A DNA stretch of 64,000 nt from Cyrtodaria siliqua (taxonomy: Eukaryota > Mollusca > Bivalvia > Adapedonta > Hiatellidae). The stretch covers positions 124,001 to 188,000 of the forward strand of contig JAWPHD010001834.1 of assembly GCA_037043455.1 (NCBI GenBank), in the 5' to 3' direction. This document shows positions 44,648 to 55,793 of this stretch, piece by piece (positions within the stretch are counted from its first letter, which is position 1; each line of letters opens with the position of its first letter). The translations under genes were made by a program, and so were the position numbers. Under the pieces are notes generated by a model that saw only the letters and a program-made list of their open reading frames with translations, did no database searches and was not told the origin of the DNA.

Positions 44648-45080
44648 AAAGTTTCTCAAACTTGTGTTTTATCAAATTCTTTGTTTCTCAAACACTTTTT
44701 TCTCAAACTCTTTGTTTTCTCAATCTTGTGTTTTCTTAAGCTCTTTGTTTCTGAAACACTTTATTTACTCAAACTTTTTTTTGATCTAACTCTTTGTTTC
44801 TCACTCTTTTCTTCTCAAACTCTTTTTCTCAAACTCTTGTTTTCTCAAAATCTTTGTTTTCTCAAAAGCTTTTTTCTCAAAGTCTTGTTTTCTCAAACTC
44901 TTTGTTTTCTTTGTTTTCTCAAACTTTTGTTTTCTAAAAAGCATTTTTCTCAAAGTCATTGTTTTCTCAAACTCTTTGTTTTCTCAAACTTTTATTTTCA
45001 CAAACACCTTTTTTCTGAAACTCCTTGCTTTCTCAAACTCCTTTTTCTCAAACGCTTTGATTTCTCAAACTCTTCGGCAT
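44648..45080 (+). repeat. Low-complexity array, ctcaaactctttgttt-type units (long)
   Basis: About 28 imperfect 14-17-bp units. A 190-residue open frame (44561-45133) crossing it is Phe/Leu/Ser-rich purely because of the repeat and is not considered a gene. Confidence 0.9.
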
Positions 45081-45114
45081 GTTTATGTCGCAGAAGAGTC
45101 CTTTTACTTATATT

Positions 45115-45195
45115 GCCTTATTCGTTTTTCTAGAATTGTACTCGAGTTGAGGACTTAAATATTCGTAATCTTTGTATAACTAAAAAGTTACTCTC
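45115..45195 (+). mobile_element. Penelope-like RT relic, ~80 bp
   Basis: cttattcgtttttctagaat...gtactcgagttgaggact...aatattcgtaatctttgtat matches 20797-20862 of copy D and 49733-49800 of copy E. Confidence 0.6.
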
Positions 45196-45247
45196 CCTCT
45201 GATGGGGGAAGAGATGTTTGTTCTATTCGCCACCAGTATCCGCGTGA

Positions 45248-45541
45248 GTGTGCAACGCGCGTGCTCTCGGCGTCGCCATTTCTCAAAAATATATAAGTAG
45301 GATTAGATTAAATTTCACCTGTAAAGTTACGTTTCGCTATCTTCCTCGGATGATCAAGATACAGGAAGTCGTACCGTTTATACTGATCGTTACTAGAATG
45401 TCAGTTCCATTTTTACTTGGATATAATGAGAACAATTTAATTCCAGAAATGATTAAAAATTTAACAGCAGGTTTTGATGACAAAATATGTCAAGCACAAA
45501 AACAGTTACAAAGATACCGTGAGAATATGATTGATATTTAA
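45248..45541 (+). pseudogene. Unrecognised small ORF in the candidate viral-like cluster
   Basis: This is a 97-residue frame. Its later part, from MIKIQEVVPF, is hydrophobic and then charged (DDKICQAQKQLQRYREN). The first 35 residues have different composition and may not belong. A stop at 45539 is followed by similar reading (GLKAEIKRLGDALKK), then a frame break. No family is recognised. Confidence 0.3.
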
Positions 45542-45599
45542 AATGGTTTAAAAGCTGAAATAAAACGTTTGGGTGATGCTTTAAAAAAATGAGTTAGAA

Positions 45600-45863
45600 A
45601 AGAAAGAGCCTAGAATGGAAGATAGCGAGATTTTGGATGATTCTTTAAAAAAGTTAGGAAAGAAAGAGTCTGGAATGGAAGATAGCGAGCTCTATAAAAA
45701 GTTTGGTGATAAAATACAAGCTGGCCTTAAAAGTATTGAGAGAATTCAAAGCATCAATCAACAAATGGTGGATAATAATGGATTAGAAACTGTTATTAAT
45801 GAGGTTTCTAGACAAATGAGAGCAGTCCAGATGAAAGAAACAGAGCCCTTGATAACGAAATAA
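45600..45863 (+). pseudogene. Small charged, helical ORF with internal tandem duplication
   Basis: The 82-residue frame 45615-45863 is predicted helical and Lys/Glu-rich. A 60-bp in-frame direct duplication is visible (gaatggaagatagcgag at 45612-45630 and 45672-45690), with a weaker third copy upstream in another frame. It probably formed a coiled coil. No family is recognised. Confidence 0.35.
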
Positions 45864-45939
45864 CTATTCTTAAAATCATAATAAAAAGTCTGATAGTCAT
45901 CACACAGCACTTCTTGAAATAATTGAGATGAGTTGAAAG

Positions 45940-46690
45940 TCAAAGAAGACAATGCAAGTAGGATTTTAATTTTTGAAGCTACAATAGATGGAATAAGTAT
46001 TATGAAATATAACGTTGGTTATGCATCGTATCCAAAACAAAAACCACTTCACAGAACCAAAGAAGTTGAATATTACCACTCAAATTAAGTAGTTTTATCC
46101 AAAAATAGAAAATCGTAAACGAATAATGAAAGAAACAGTTGAAACATATGAGCCGAAACACGCGAAAACGTCCCTTCAGACACAATTTTGACATTTTAAG
46201 TGTTTTGATGTTTATGAATCTCGGTGATTTTCTCTTTAAAAATCTCTTTATTTTATGTTGATATCTTAATTTAAAATCATTTTATCTCAATTTGATTTTT
46301 AAAGATTGTACTCACCATTAATTTTGACGTTGACGTTGGCGTCTTGGACGACGTCGTTGATTAAATAACATCAAAAGACATAAACAATTACCATTTTCTA
46401 TAGCATCAACTATTTATATTAAGAATACATATTTCCTTTGATATAATAATTAGGTAAAACACGTAAGTGACGAGGAATTTGATTAGTAATTAATTGATTA
46501 CCGGCCGACGTCATAAAATGTTACTTTATGACGTTGTCGTCTAAACGTCCGAAGGGACATTTTCGTGTGTTGCGGCTCATATATTAAAGAAGGAATGGCC
46601 ATTGCTTTAAGTATGACCATACAAAAGGACTTTACTCAAGTTCTTAATTTTGAAAAATCGAGTTTTAAACTGTTTTATTTATGTAATTGA
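45940..46690 (+). pseudogene. Gene remnant split by a MITE
   Basis: + strand reading from about 45960 (FEATIDGISIMKYNVGYASY) through frame breaks to KETVETY at 46147 is cut by the element 46150-46578 and resumes in the same frame after it (IKEGMAIALSMTIQKDFTQV, 46580-46640). It is part of the candidate viral-like cluster. Product unknown. Confidence 0.4.
46146..46582. mobile_element. 429-bp MITE with 28-bp terminal inverted repeats
   Basis: Left end gagccgaaacacgcgaaaac...gtcccttc (46150-46177) and right end gaagggacattttcgtgtgt...tgcggctc (46551-46578) match as inverted repeats at 25 of 28 positions. ATAT occurs on both outer sides (46146-46149, 46579-46582); a TA duplication is an alternative reading. 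The interior has tgacgt/acgtca-rich segments near both ends (46325-46350, 46505-46540) and no transposase. Confidence 0.85.
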
Positions 46691-46729
46691 TTTTTTCTAC
46701 TAATATGTATAAATGAACAAAATATTGCA

Positions 46730-47465
46730 TTATCATCCGAAAAATCAGAAATAATTAATAGGTCAAATACACCAAGTAATTTTACAACCGTATTTGATAG
46801 ACCATTGATATTAGACAAGAACAAAGAGTATCGACTTTTGGACTTGATAAGATTATTTTTATGACTTACTCATGGTATACTGTAAGTGATGATTTTAATA
46901 ACAAACGATAAGGTATCACAATTGAAAATATTGGAAAGATATTGTTTTCCAAGATGGAAATTATAGTTATGCTGATATCGATAATATATAAAAGAAAAAA
47001 TAGCTGCAAACGGTCATTTAGCTGCTGATCCACCTGTTCCGATAAGAACTGAGTTTGATTCATCAAATTTAAAATGTTAAGTTACTATTCATAATACTTT
47101 TTTACTTGACTTAAGGGAGTCAAACTTCCACACCTTAATTGGCCAAGGTAAAGGTACAGTTATTAGAGAAACTAAGTTTGGGACAGTAACACCAAACATA
47201 ACAAATTATACTGATACTTTGTTTATTGTGATTCACTGTGATTTGATAAGTAATTCGATTGTTGATGGATCATATGGGATGTTATTTATGAAATAAAAGA
47301 GTACCGTATGAGAGTGGACATAAGTACAGCTGATCTTACAAGGTCATATCATTTTAAAGATGAACCGATAAGAGTTAGATATTGTGAAGTAAACAAAATA
47401 ATCATTAACAGTATTACTATTTATATAACCGATTTCTCTGGTAAAATTATTAATCTTAATTGAGT
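46730..47465 (+). pseudogene. Candidate virion structural-type protein, degenerate
   Basis: Readable + strand pieces in order and in changing frames: SNFTTVFDRPLILDKNKEY (~46780-46835), TYSWYTVSDDFNNN (~46863-46905), YADIDNI (~46970-46990), TLIGQGKGTVIRETKFG (~47134-47185), TPNITNYTDTLFIVIHCDLI (~47190-47250) and SITIYITDFSGKIINLN, ending at 47461-47463. This pattern (short N-terminal block, a NITN... segment, and a C-terminal strand with D(F/Q).G...(N/D)L) is one I associate with structural-type proteins of polinton/adintovirus-like elements. At least five frame breaks are present. A homology search is needed to confirm. Confidence 0.35.
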
Positions 47466-47499
47466 TCATACGTCATTCCGATTTGTTTTAAAAGAATTA

Positions 47500-48095
47500 T
47501 TGTTCTTTTTATATATGACACGTTTAAAAGTTTATAACACTAGTACAGGAACATATACTCAAAAAAGAGTATGAGAGTGTACCTTTGGAGATGGCCGAAC
47601 ATGACACATACGAAATATTGCTGTCTCGGTTTGATTGAGACTGTTCATGAAGGGTAGTGAAATATGCCCTCTAGCCCCGGGTTGAGCAGAAGTCAATATT
47701 CATAAAATCAATAGCACATAATTTAAACTATCCCGAAGATGGCATGCATATGGCATGCATGTGGCGATGGATATAGAGATATTTGATATAGTTTCAAAGG
47801 TTGGCTCAAAGATATTTAGTGAGTCTGTGAAAACAGCAGGTAAGAAAGCATGCTGGAAAACACAAATCATAGAGAGTGCTTGGGATGAAAGTGGGTGGGG
47901 GGATGGCTGCTGATAAATTAGTTTAAGAATAAAATCTAAACCAGAAGGACAAATAATTTTAAAAAACATTACAAGGCTAATAACAAAAAAGAAGATGCGG
48001 CGGAAGTTGTAGCTGAAACTGAAGATGTAAATGCAAAATTTAATAAAGTATTATCCGGAAGGGAAATCAAACCTCAATATATTACAAATTAAACT
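47500..48095 (+). pseudogene. Small ORF remnants flanking block G copy d
   Basis: One short frame starts at 47515 (MTRLKVYNTSTGTY) and, after a one-base problem at about 47572, enters block G. A second starts at about 47751-47772 (MDIEIFDIVSKVGSKIFSE) and continues in broken frames to about 48089, ending near VLSGREIKPQYITN. The first part of block G copy d (47565-47660) is thus the end of one small gene plus the spacer before the next. Functions are unknown. Confidence 0.4.
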
Positions 48096-48100
48096 ATTAA

Positions 48101-49145
48101 ATAAAAAACAAAAAAACAATCTAATTAATAGTATATTTTTTACAATTTCTTACCCAAAAGTTATAAAGAAATATATAGTCCAATTCTATTTTCCATAACG
48201 TTATTTCTACTTAATCTCTACTTGCTACGAAACTATTTTGATGACTTGATATTTACAACATTTTAATAATTATATTGTCTCTCTCACATGATCACTGATC
48301 TCTTGTTTCTAGAAAAAAAGTCCCGAACAAAGAAAACCCTCCCTTTTTATAAGATCCCTTCCAAATAAGGGTTAGCACTCATCAATCTTATTGCATCTAC
48401 AAGTAAGGAATGCTAACACATAAATTATGACCATTAGCATTAGCCTGAGATAGCCCTGTAGAGAGATACACATCTAGATTCATGGTGCTAACCGAAGACA
48501 GACATAATGTCCTCAGTAACCAGGCTTGAATACTGATACATTTACCTGTACACAATTACAACACTCCCCTCTCCGAGGCATAATGGTCCCCATTGAATCT
48601 CTATCTTTTAACAAGAAATCAGTACAAACATTCACCCTAAATGAAAGAATGTCATATTTCATGTTTAATAAAGTAATAATCAAGGTTGACCTTTACAGAA
48701 TATTTTTACAAAGTAAAGCATGCAGTATTTAGAGTAAATGAGTAAACATTTACATTTAATGAACACAATTTCTTTGTAACATGCATTAAGTTTTACTTGA
48801 AATGAACGAAACGATTTGGTATATGTTTAAAGAATTAGAACAAACATCTTGAGAACAATATAAAACAACATCCTCAAGGCATAGACTTGCCACACTGTTA
48901 AAACAAGAGTATTAATTCTGCACAGTTGATCAGTCCTAGACTTATTTGTTCTTTCATATTTTACAACACAATCACACAAGTGTTCATTTTTCTTTCAATC
49001 ACACTGTGTCCTCATTTAATTTCAACAGAATTAACACTGAAAATGACAATAATGTCATTATAAAGATAATTTTGGCACAATATCTAGCGTTTCTGCATAA
49101 TTTTAAATATGATCATTTTGATATCTGAAAAGGGCAACTAGTAAT
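48101..49145. other. 1 kb intergenic, nothing recognised
   Basis: AT-rich. Frames at 48526-48732 and 48946-49128 lack any motif. Confidence 0.4.
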
Positions 49146-49265
49146 GAGATAATTTCCGTATTTTGTGAATCTTACTTTTTAAATTCCATATTTTGCGAAT
49201 ATCACTACTAAATTCCCATTTAGTGAATATCACTTGTAAATTCCATACTTTGCGAATACATTAAT
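49145..49265 (+). repeat. Short minisatellite, ~35-bp unit, about 3.5 copies
   Basis: Units of (a)aattccatattttgcgaata plus tcact(a/t)(c/g)t, with the third diverged. Confidence 0.8.
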
Positions 49266-49424
49266 TAAGACACATCACACCTTGGTATAGAATATAAAAT
49301 ATATTCTAGATATATTCTAACATGACTTTCAAGGAATATTGGGTGTACACAATATTCCTAATCCATTTTTTTCTTCACAGAATTAATAGAATATTTTGGC
49401 ACTATAAAAAAAGAATATAATCCA

Positions 49425-50518
49425 GGCTAAAGTCTTTCACCAGATACCCAGGAAGGTGTTATTGAAGCTTTTAATAACAACTCTCGGTATCTGGATGACA
49501 TATTAAACATTGACAGCCCTTTCTTTTCTACTATGGTTAATAATATATATCCTAAAAAACTTCAACTTAACAAAGCTAATATTTCTGATACTAACGCTGC
49601 TTTTCCGGATTTACATCTCTCCATTGAAAATGGTGAAATAATTAGCAAAATATATGACAAGACGGATGATTTTAATTTTGATATTGTTAATTGTTCCCCG
49701 AGCATTATCTTATGGGGTATATGTGTCTCAACTTATTCGTTTTACTAGAGCTTGTACTCGAGTTGAGCACTTTAATACTCGTTATCTTTGTATAACTAAA
49801 CAGTTAATACATCAGGGTTACCGTTACCATAACGTTCGTAAAACATTTGCAACATGTTATTCTCGTAACCCTGATCTTCTTTCCAAATATAAAAGTAATT
49901 TAAGAACCCTTCTGCGACAAGGACTGTCACAACCTGACTTCTATGGTGATGTGATTTACAAACATCGTAAAATCCTTGGTCATGATCACATTCATACTAT
50001 CCTTGTTAAACTTGTTAAAATGTTTATCAAAAGAGGTTATGACTCTAAAATTTTGCAACGCACTGCATGCTTGATGCTCTGGCTTCTGCCAAGTCATTCA
50101 GCAAGTCATTGAGTACCTTCTTTGTGGCTTTCTAGACTATTGTTTTTATTTGTATTATATACAAGAGCATCTTTGTGTTTTACGTATATTGCATTAATAA
50201 TTGCCTATTAATGCTGCCTTGTTGGTTAGAGAATAGTTCATTGCGGGGATTTCTTTATTTGTATTGTCCCGTTTTATTGGGTTGACAGTAGGGTAAGTGT
50301 AAGGTTTGATGCATCCTAGAACCTGATTTAAACTACCAGCGGCCTTTTTTTTACACTGACCGTTCCAAGGCGGTAGCCCTATTGTCAACCCTTTTGTGTC
50401 TGTGATGTCTTATTTGGCATTTTATTCATCTTTAAATTTGTTCTTTGTGTCTGTGTGTGTTTGTGGTTGACTGCCGTCCTTGAATGCTGCTTTTCCTGTT
50501 CGATTTTTATATCTATTT
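49425..50518 (+). mobile_element. Penelope-like element, copy E
   Basis: A 5'-truncated copy starting in the RT palm (gtctttcaccagatacccag, 49431), with SRYLDDILNID (~49480-49515), TNAAFPDLHLSIENGEIISKIYD (49590-49660), a frameshift near 49700, and an open frame 49654-50112 covering the RT C-terminus (QLIRFTRACTRVEHF, YRYHNVRKTFATCYSRNPDLLSKYKSNLR, QGLSQPDFYGDVIYKHRKIL). The conserved 3' region runs 50080-50515 (gttccaaggcggtagcccta at ~50360). Confidence 0.65.
49530..50112 (+). pseudogene. Penelope-like RT C-terminal half (copy E)
   Basis: Two frames (49533-49748 and 49654-50112) overlap at a single frameshift near 49700, where a short stretch encoding HLDGDVP in copy D is missing. The second frame runs without interruption into the 3' region. 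It is better preserved than copy D here but lacks everything upstream of the palm. Confidence 0.6.
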
Positions 50519-51705
50519 AGTGTGTCACATGCTGCCAAAGATTCCAACTGCCCTGGAGTTGATTTTAAGTAGATCATTTTCCAAGAGGCGGAATACTCCT
50601 TATCTCCGGCCTAGTCACCCGCTGCTTTAAGATTTGTACCTCTGTCAATATTGAAATGGTTCATGTTGAACTCTTTGTCTCTGACTTCTGCGTGGCTCAA
50701 ATGTAATGTTACTTTCCATCTTCAGGTGTTTGAAAATCAAAGGGGCTGCTAATAGGGAACTGACATCATTACGTGGTCCAAGTATTAACTCTCATACCCC
50801 ATGTAACCCCTTCTAGAAGAAGCGAAAACGGGGTTGGCTGGGGTATGAAATAAAACCTTAATTTCGGCTTAAAAAGTTTGCATATTATAAAATTAAACAT
50901 TTGATAGGTTATTTTAAACAGATTATCTCATTTGTTCACTAAACATGTTTCAAATATATTTTATTGTCGAAATATTCGTTATAAAATCGTGCTAATATAA
51001 GCTTTCCCATCGCTTAATGGAATTAAAGCGGGACCTCGTAATGGTGTATGCTTCATGGACCAGCCTGGCAAGCTATCCCCCATCGTCGGAACCCACGTTG
51101 GATTGATTACGTTATACTACATTCATCACCCGTGGGTTAACTCTCTGTAAAAGCGTCGGGCTAATGAATAATTCATGAACCGATTTTAGCTATTCCGATT
51201 GGTTCCGCTATAATTCTTCGTGGAAGATTCGTCCAATCAAACACCCACAGATATTCAGTAGGTGAAAATGAAGGGGTTTACTCGGATTTTATCCTCAATC
51301 CCTGTATAAAAAATATTAAGCCATGATTTAAATTAAATGTATCCATATTGGTGTTTTAAAATCAGACAACACCAAAAGAAGATACATAGATGTACACACA
51401 AAATAAAGCTTTTACTATAATTGTCACTACAAACTAGTTTTATAAAGGGCTAAAGTCAGTTGAGCATCAACGATAAACACCGAGTTTACCCCCTACCAGA
51501 ATGTAGAGGTCTTTTATTTTATTAATCACTGACTAACAATTCTCAGTTTTATGTCTGCTACACGTAGTTTGATATAAAAAAAACAATGAACTGAGAAAGA
51601 TTGAAGTCGAAATTCTAAGTAACTGTATTGAGAAGACCTTTTCTGTCAAACTGATTCAGACACTGACATTGAACTGTTATGATGAATAATGAGATGTCCA
51701 CAGGC
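50519..51705. other. 1.2 kb intergenic, unassigned
   Basis: The segments 50520-50880 and 51020-51260 have more even composition than their surroundings and may be old repeat copies. No inverted ends, open frame or relative in this window is seen. Confidence 0.35.
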
Positions 51706-52290
51706 CCGCTTTTTTTCTAGTTCATATTTCTGTGTTGTTTTAGACAATTCTTACAAATAGAGCTATGTTGCCCGACCACCCACCCCCCCTGCCTCTCCCC
51801 CACCCAGCCCGCCGCCTCCCCAACCGCAGCTCGAAACCTTTTTTTTTTTTTTACATATTTCTGTGTTGCAATTCTTACACATATAGCTATGTTGTCCCCT
51901 GGAACCCCCTGCCCGCCTTTCCGCCCTCACCCCGCCCTCACACACTCGAAACTCTTTTTTTCACATATCTCTATGTTGTTCTATGTTGTTTTGGTCAATT
52001 TTTACACATATAGCTATGTTTCTCCCACCCGCCTTCCCCCTCCCAAACGATTTATCTTTTTACATATGTCTGTGTTGTTTTGGTCAATTCTTACACATAT
52101 AGCTATGATTCCCCTCCCCCACCCCACCCCACCGCCCACCCGCTTTCTGTGTTGTTTTGTTTTATCAGTTGATCAATATGTTTCGCCCCCATCCCCAACC
52201 ATTTCACCACCCCATCATCACCACCACCAGAATGTTGTTTTGTTTTGTTTGTTTTTGCATATATCTGTGTTGTTTTGCTCTACCCAGTTA
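51706..52290 (+). repeat. C-rich minisatellite, 90-130-bp units, + orientation
   Basis: About five units, each with tttctgtgttgttttggtca, attcttacacatatagctat and a variable C-rich stretch (ccacccgc, ccccaccc). The tagctatgtt marks lie at about 51761, 51885, 52011 and 52101. Proline-rich open frames here are translations of the C-runs. Confidence 0.85.
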
Positions 52291-53380
52291 AAAGTGGATG
52301 GTCTGAGGCAAACCACGAAAAGAAACGACCGTCGTATATAGCCTGAAATGTGCTGAAAATGAACTGAAACACCAATGAACCAAACCAAACCGAAAACATT
52401 CAAAAAGCTTAAACAACGGAGACGTAATAGAAAATAACAATTTATTTGAACTCATTTTTTTCTTCTTTTTTTTTAAATTTCTTTGTGCTGTACATTTCTG
52501 TAACTGCTTTATCGGTTACCAATAAAATACATCGTTTTCGATTTTAATCATACAGGATATAATTACGTTCGTAAAGAAGCCCAATCAACGCGCAAGTGCC
52601 GATAATGAGACAAACGTGTCTAAACACGGTTAAAGGTACTGAAACAAATGTAGTTATAGTGGTGAATATCAAATATCATCAAATTCGTTTCTTAAACATA
52701 TCAAAAAGAAAGTAAATACAGTATAAAGAATCATCTCAATTAAATACAAATATGTTTACGCATTTAAACGATAGCATGGAGTAGTATATACCTTTAAATT
52801 AACACACATGTATTAACTGATGTAGGTTTACCACCACCAATTGCATATAACCCTCCGAGGTGTAGTTCCTGTTATAACAAGAACCGTCAGAGAACAGCAC
52901 AGCCCGACTATTCGATTTTTCAGAGAACAATAGATTATATAGCCAGTATATACCATCAGAAAACAAGGCTAAAACAATATAGGGGTGGGATTGTGGTGGT
53001 GGTGGTGTGTGTGTGGTGGGGGGTGGGGGAGTGGGGGATAACATGATTGTTAGAATCTCCTACAAATTTGGTGCAGACTTACACTATGTGAAAGTTTATT
53101 TTATTAATTTTATCCATTTAAATCCAAAAATTCTGTCATTTTAAATAAATTTGTGGTCGAAAGGGAACTCGGGGACGGAGGGGATATCTGTCAATTTTTT
53201 TTGTGGCCACATTTCAGTTTGTTTTATTGACATTTCATCTGCGTATATGCATTTAATCTGAATTGTTTTATATGTAAATGATTGCGTTCAAATTAAAATT
53301 TTAATATCAAAATAATGGAAGATAAAATGAAAACAATTCCCGTCCCCTTGTTCTCCATGCGACGGGAGCACATAAACCAA
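52291..53380. other. 1.1 kb between oppositely oriented minisatellites
   Basis: AT-rich with one (gtg)n/G-rich stretch at 52985-53035. No gene is recognised. Confidence 0.4.
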
Positions 53381-53790
53381 TGGAGGGCGGCGGTGAGGTC
53401 GGGGGGTGGGAGGGGGGCAGGGTAGGGGCGCATCATTGATATAGGTATGGATTTGATCAAACAAAACAACGGACATATGTAAAAAAACACACAACAAAAA
53501 CAACATTCGGGTGGTTGTGACATAGCTATATATGTGTAAGAATTGACCAAACTATGTAAAAATATAAAAATAAAAACTAAACCAGTTTTGAGTGGTGGGG
53601 GTGGGGGGTGGGTGGGACGGGGTGACAACATAGCTATATGAGTAAGAATTGACCAAAACACCACAGAAATATTTAAAAAATAAATAAATAAAGAAGTTTC
53701 GAGTGTGGAGTCGGGTTGGCCGGAGGGGAGGGGGGATGTCGGAGGCGGTAACATAGCTACATGTTTAAGAATTGGGAGGAGGGTGCCCTA
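53381..53790 (-). repeat. G-rich minisatellite, inverted counterpart of 51706-52290
   Basis: Complementary units: catagctatatatgtgtaag, aattgaccaaaacaccacag and G-rich stretches (gtgggggtggggggtgggtg) at about 53395-53425, 53595-53625 and 53720-53745. The tagctat marks lie at about 53522, 53630 and 53752. Confidence 0.8.
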
Positions 53791-53854
53791 ATATGGGTGA
53801 AGTATGAATAAGATGCATAATGTTATAAGAAATCCCAACCAAAATTGTAGATAT

Positions 53855-54450
53855 ATACAACAGCTCACACGCAAACCTTGATCTGCCTTTATTGCACATT
53901 TTATGGGCCAGCAATCACAATATGGGTTCCATGGGAGCCCAGAATTTGCAGAAGACAAAATTACTTACGCAACCCTTTACAACATATTATAAGGAAACCA
54001 ATTCCCAAATTTAGTTGAATTAGGACAAGAAATAAATGTAAGAGATACAGTAGACCTGTAAACACGCAAAATATGATGTGAAATAGGCACATTTTAAGGG
54101 CTAACAGAATTGGGGTTCCATGGGAGCCCAGGGAATACAGGAACCAAAATTACTTAAGCAGCCCTTAAGATAATGCTATAAGGAAGCTCACGGTCAAATT
54201 TGGTTGTGCTAGTATAAGAAATGTAAGAGATATATAGACTGTAAACACAGCTTACACGCAAAATTCGATGTGAAATGGGACACATTTTATGGGACACATT
54301 TTATCAGAATTTGGGTTCCATGGGAACCCATGGTTTACAGGTACCAAAATTGCTTATGCAGCCCTTCAGATAATGCTGTAAGGAATCACATGGCTTAATG
54401 TGGTTGTGATATGATAAGAAATGTTAAAGACATAGACTTGTAAGAGCCTC
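53855..54450 (+). repeat. Three tandem ~190-200-bp units
   Basis: Units share gggttccatggga(g/a)ccca (53924, 54113, 54313), aaaattactta(a/c)gcagccctt, ataatgct(a/g)taaggaa, ttggttgtg and agaaatgtaagagat. Confidence 0.9.
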
Positions 54451-55785
54451 GTCCCTGGTTACAATTCTTACCCTCGGTTGAGATTTCCCTATCTCACATG
54501 GATACTCATGACGGATTCTTATAATCTCACATGAGGAAATGGAAGAAAAACTTACGGCGTCACTGAGAAAAACTCACGGCTTCACTTGCCACCCTAGCTT
54601 GTGTACACAATTTGATTAGGCCTATTTGCAAATCAAATTAAATACTTTCTATAATTGTTCAAAATAAGTGTGTTTATTTTTGCTGGTGTTTTTTTAGAAG
54701 ATTATTAATTGTTATCATTGATAAAAAAGAACATTGAATAAATCATTCATTTACTTCAAGATACTAACCCGCCGAATAACGGCAACATTACACTACATAA
54801 CCGTTTATCAAAATGCTATCAACGAGTAATAACCAATTATAAGTATAGATTTACGGGTTCTTAAAATCCTTGATTGCATATGCGTAAAATGAATTATCGG
54901 TTGGTAACTCTTTATTCGACGCTCCAATTTTGGGTTTAGGCCTGGCTGTTTCAAGCCGTTGATATTGTGTCTGTAAAGGTTAGATTCTCAAAATATTTAA
55001 GCTATATATATACCTCGTCGTCAGTAGGTTTAAAAACGGTGACCACCAACCTCCGCGCAGGAATATTGTAGTCACTAATCCCTTAGATTTTTGTACCCAG
55101 ATACCGTTTTTCACTCTATTTTCCTATATTATGAATAAAGCAAGTTGAAATATTGGCCTAAAAATATTTAACCAAAACATTAAATGTGTGTGGTGGCAGT
55201 GATTACTGTAACTGAAAGGGGAAGTAACCACTGCGAGGAGTTTGGGTGACCACATGTTGAAACATTTGTCTGATCATAACAGGATTTGAACTTTAATATG
55301 ACCTTAGTAAATACTTCACGATTGTTGTGTGTGCCTTTAAATTTGTCTGGTGGACTTATCGATTGGATGCTACTCTATATACACGTTTTAGCACAGTATA
55401 TAACAGAGAATGCGAAGCACAGTCTAGAACAGAGCCGGAATATATCCGTTAGAATGCTTGCTTTTAGTCCCGTTGTTAATAAAAGGTAACGTGAAACATG
55501 ATAGAGAGTTTTAATTTAAAAAAGAGAAAAATATTTAAATTAAAGTAAAAAAGACAATACGTTGTAGAAGGAATGCCGATAAGTCGAGTGTGTACAGACA
55601 GTCGTTAAATACAATCTAAATTTACTTTGGAAAGTATTGCTTACACTTTTAAACAGAGAATAATTTAGTTATACTACGACATGAACAATCATTTCAGTCG
55701 GGTCTTATTTTAGCAAGGAGCTGTTAAGAAATTAAAAACAAAACAAAAAGTGACGGAAATACATTTCGAAAGGAGAACGCTTTTT
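54451..55785. promoter_or_regulatory. Upstream region of the GPCR gene, no specific element assigned
   Basis: 1.3 kb without repeat homology, apart from a ~28-bp block (cgtcgtcagtaggttta...aaacggtg, 55016-55043) that recurs at 59094-59124 beyond the gene. A tatatata stretch at 55004-55012 and a 67-residue frame at 55286-55489 are present, but neither can be assigned a role. A 5' UTR exon could lie here. Confidence 0.25.
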
Positions 55786-55793
55786 GTTGAACA

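Larger units (their letters stand above)
45200..48100 (+). mobile_element. Degenerate small-gene cluster, possible polinton/adintovirus-like relic
   Basis: Five short + strand coding remnants follow one another without the RT, endonuclease or integrase motifs of the neighbouring retroelements. These are 45248-45541, 45570-45863, 45940-46690 (interrupted by a MITE), 46730-47460 and 47500-48090. Composition is AT-biased with many Lys/Asn/Ile codons. The fourth remnant resembles a structural-type protein often seen in polinton-like or adintovirus-like elements of invertebrates, and the last resembles the small Gly/Lys-rich proteins encoded beside it. No DNA polymerase, retroviral-type integrase or terminal repeat is present here. 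Assignment is tentative. Confidence 0.35.

Noticed and set aside
44561..45133. 190-residue Phe/Leu/Ser-rich open frame resembling repeated membrane helices
   Set aside because: It is generated by the ctcaaactctttg tandem repeat and has no start context or homologue pattern.
51765..53754. Proline/histidine-rich open frames on both strands
   Set aside because: They read through C-rich and G-rich minisatellite units.
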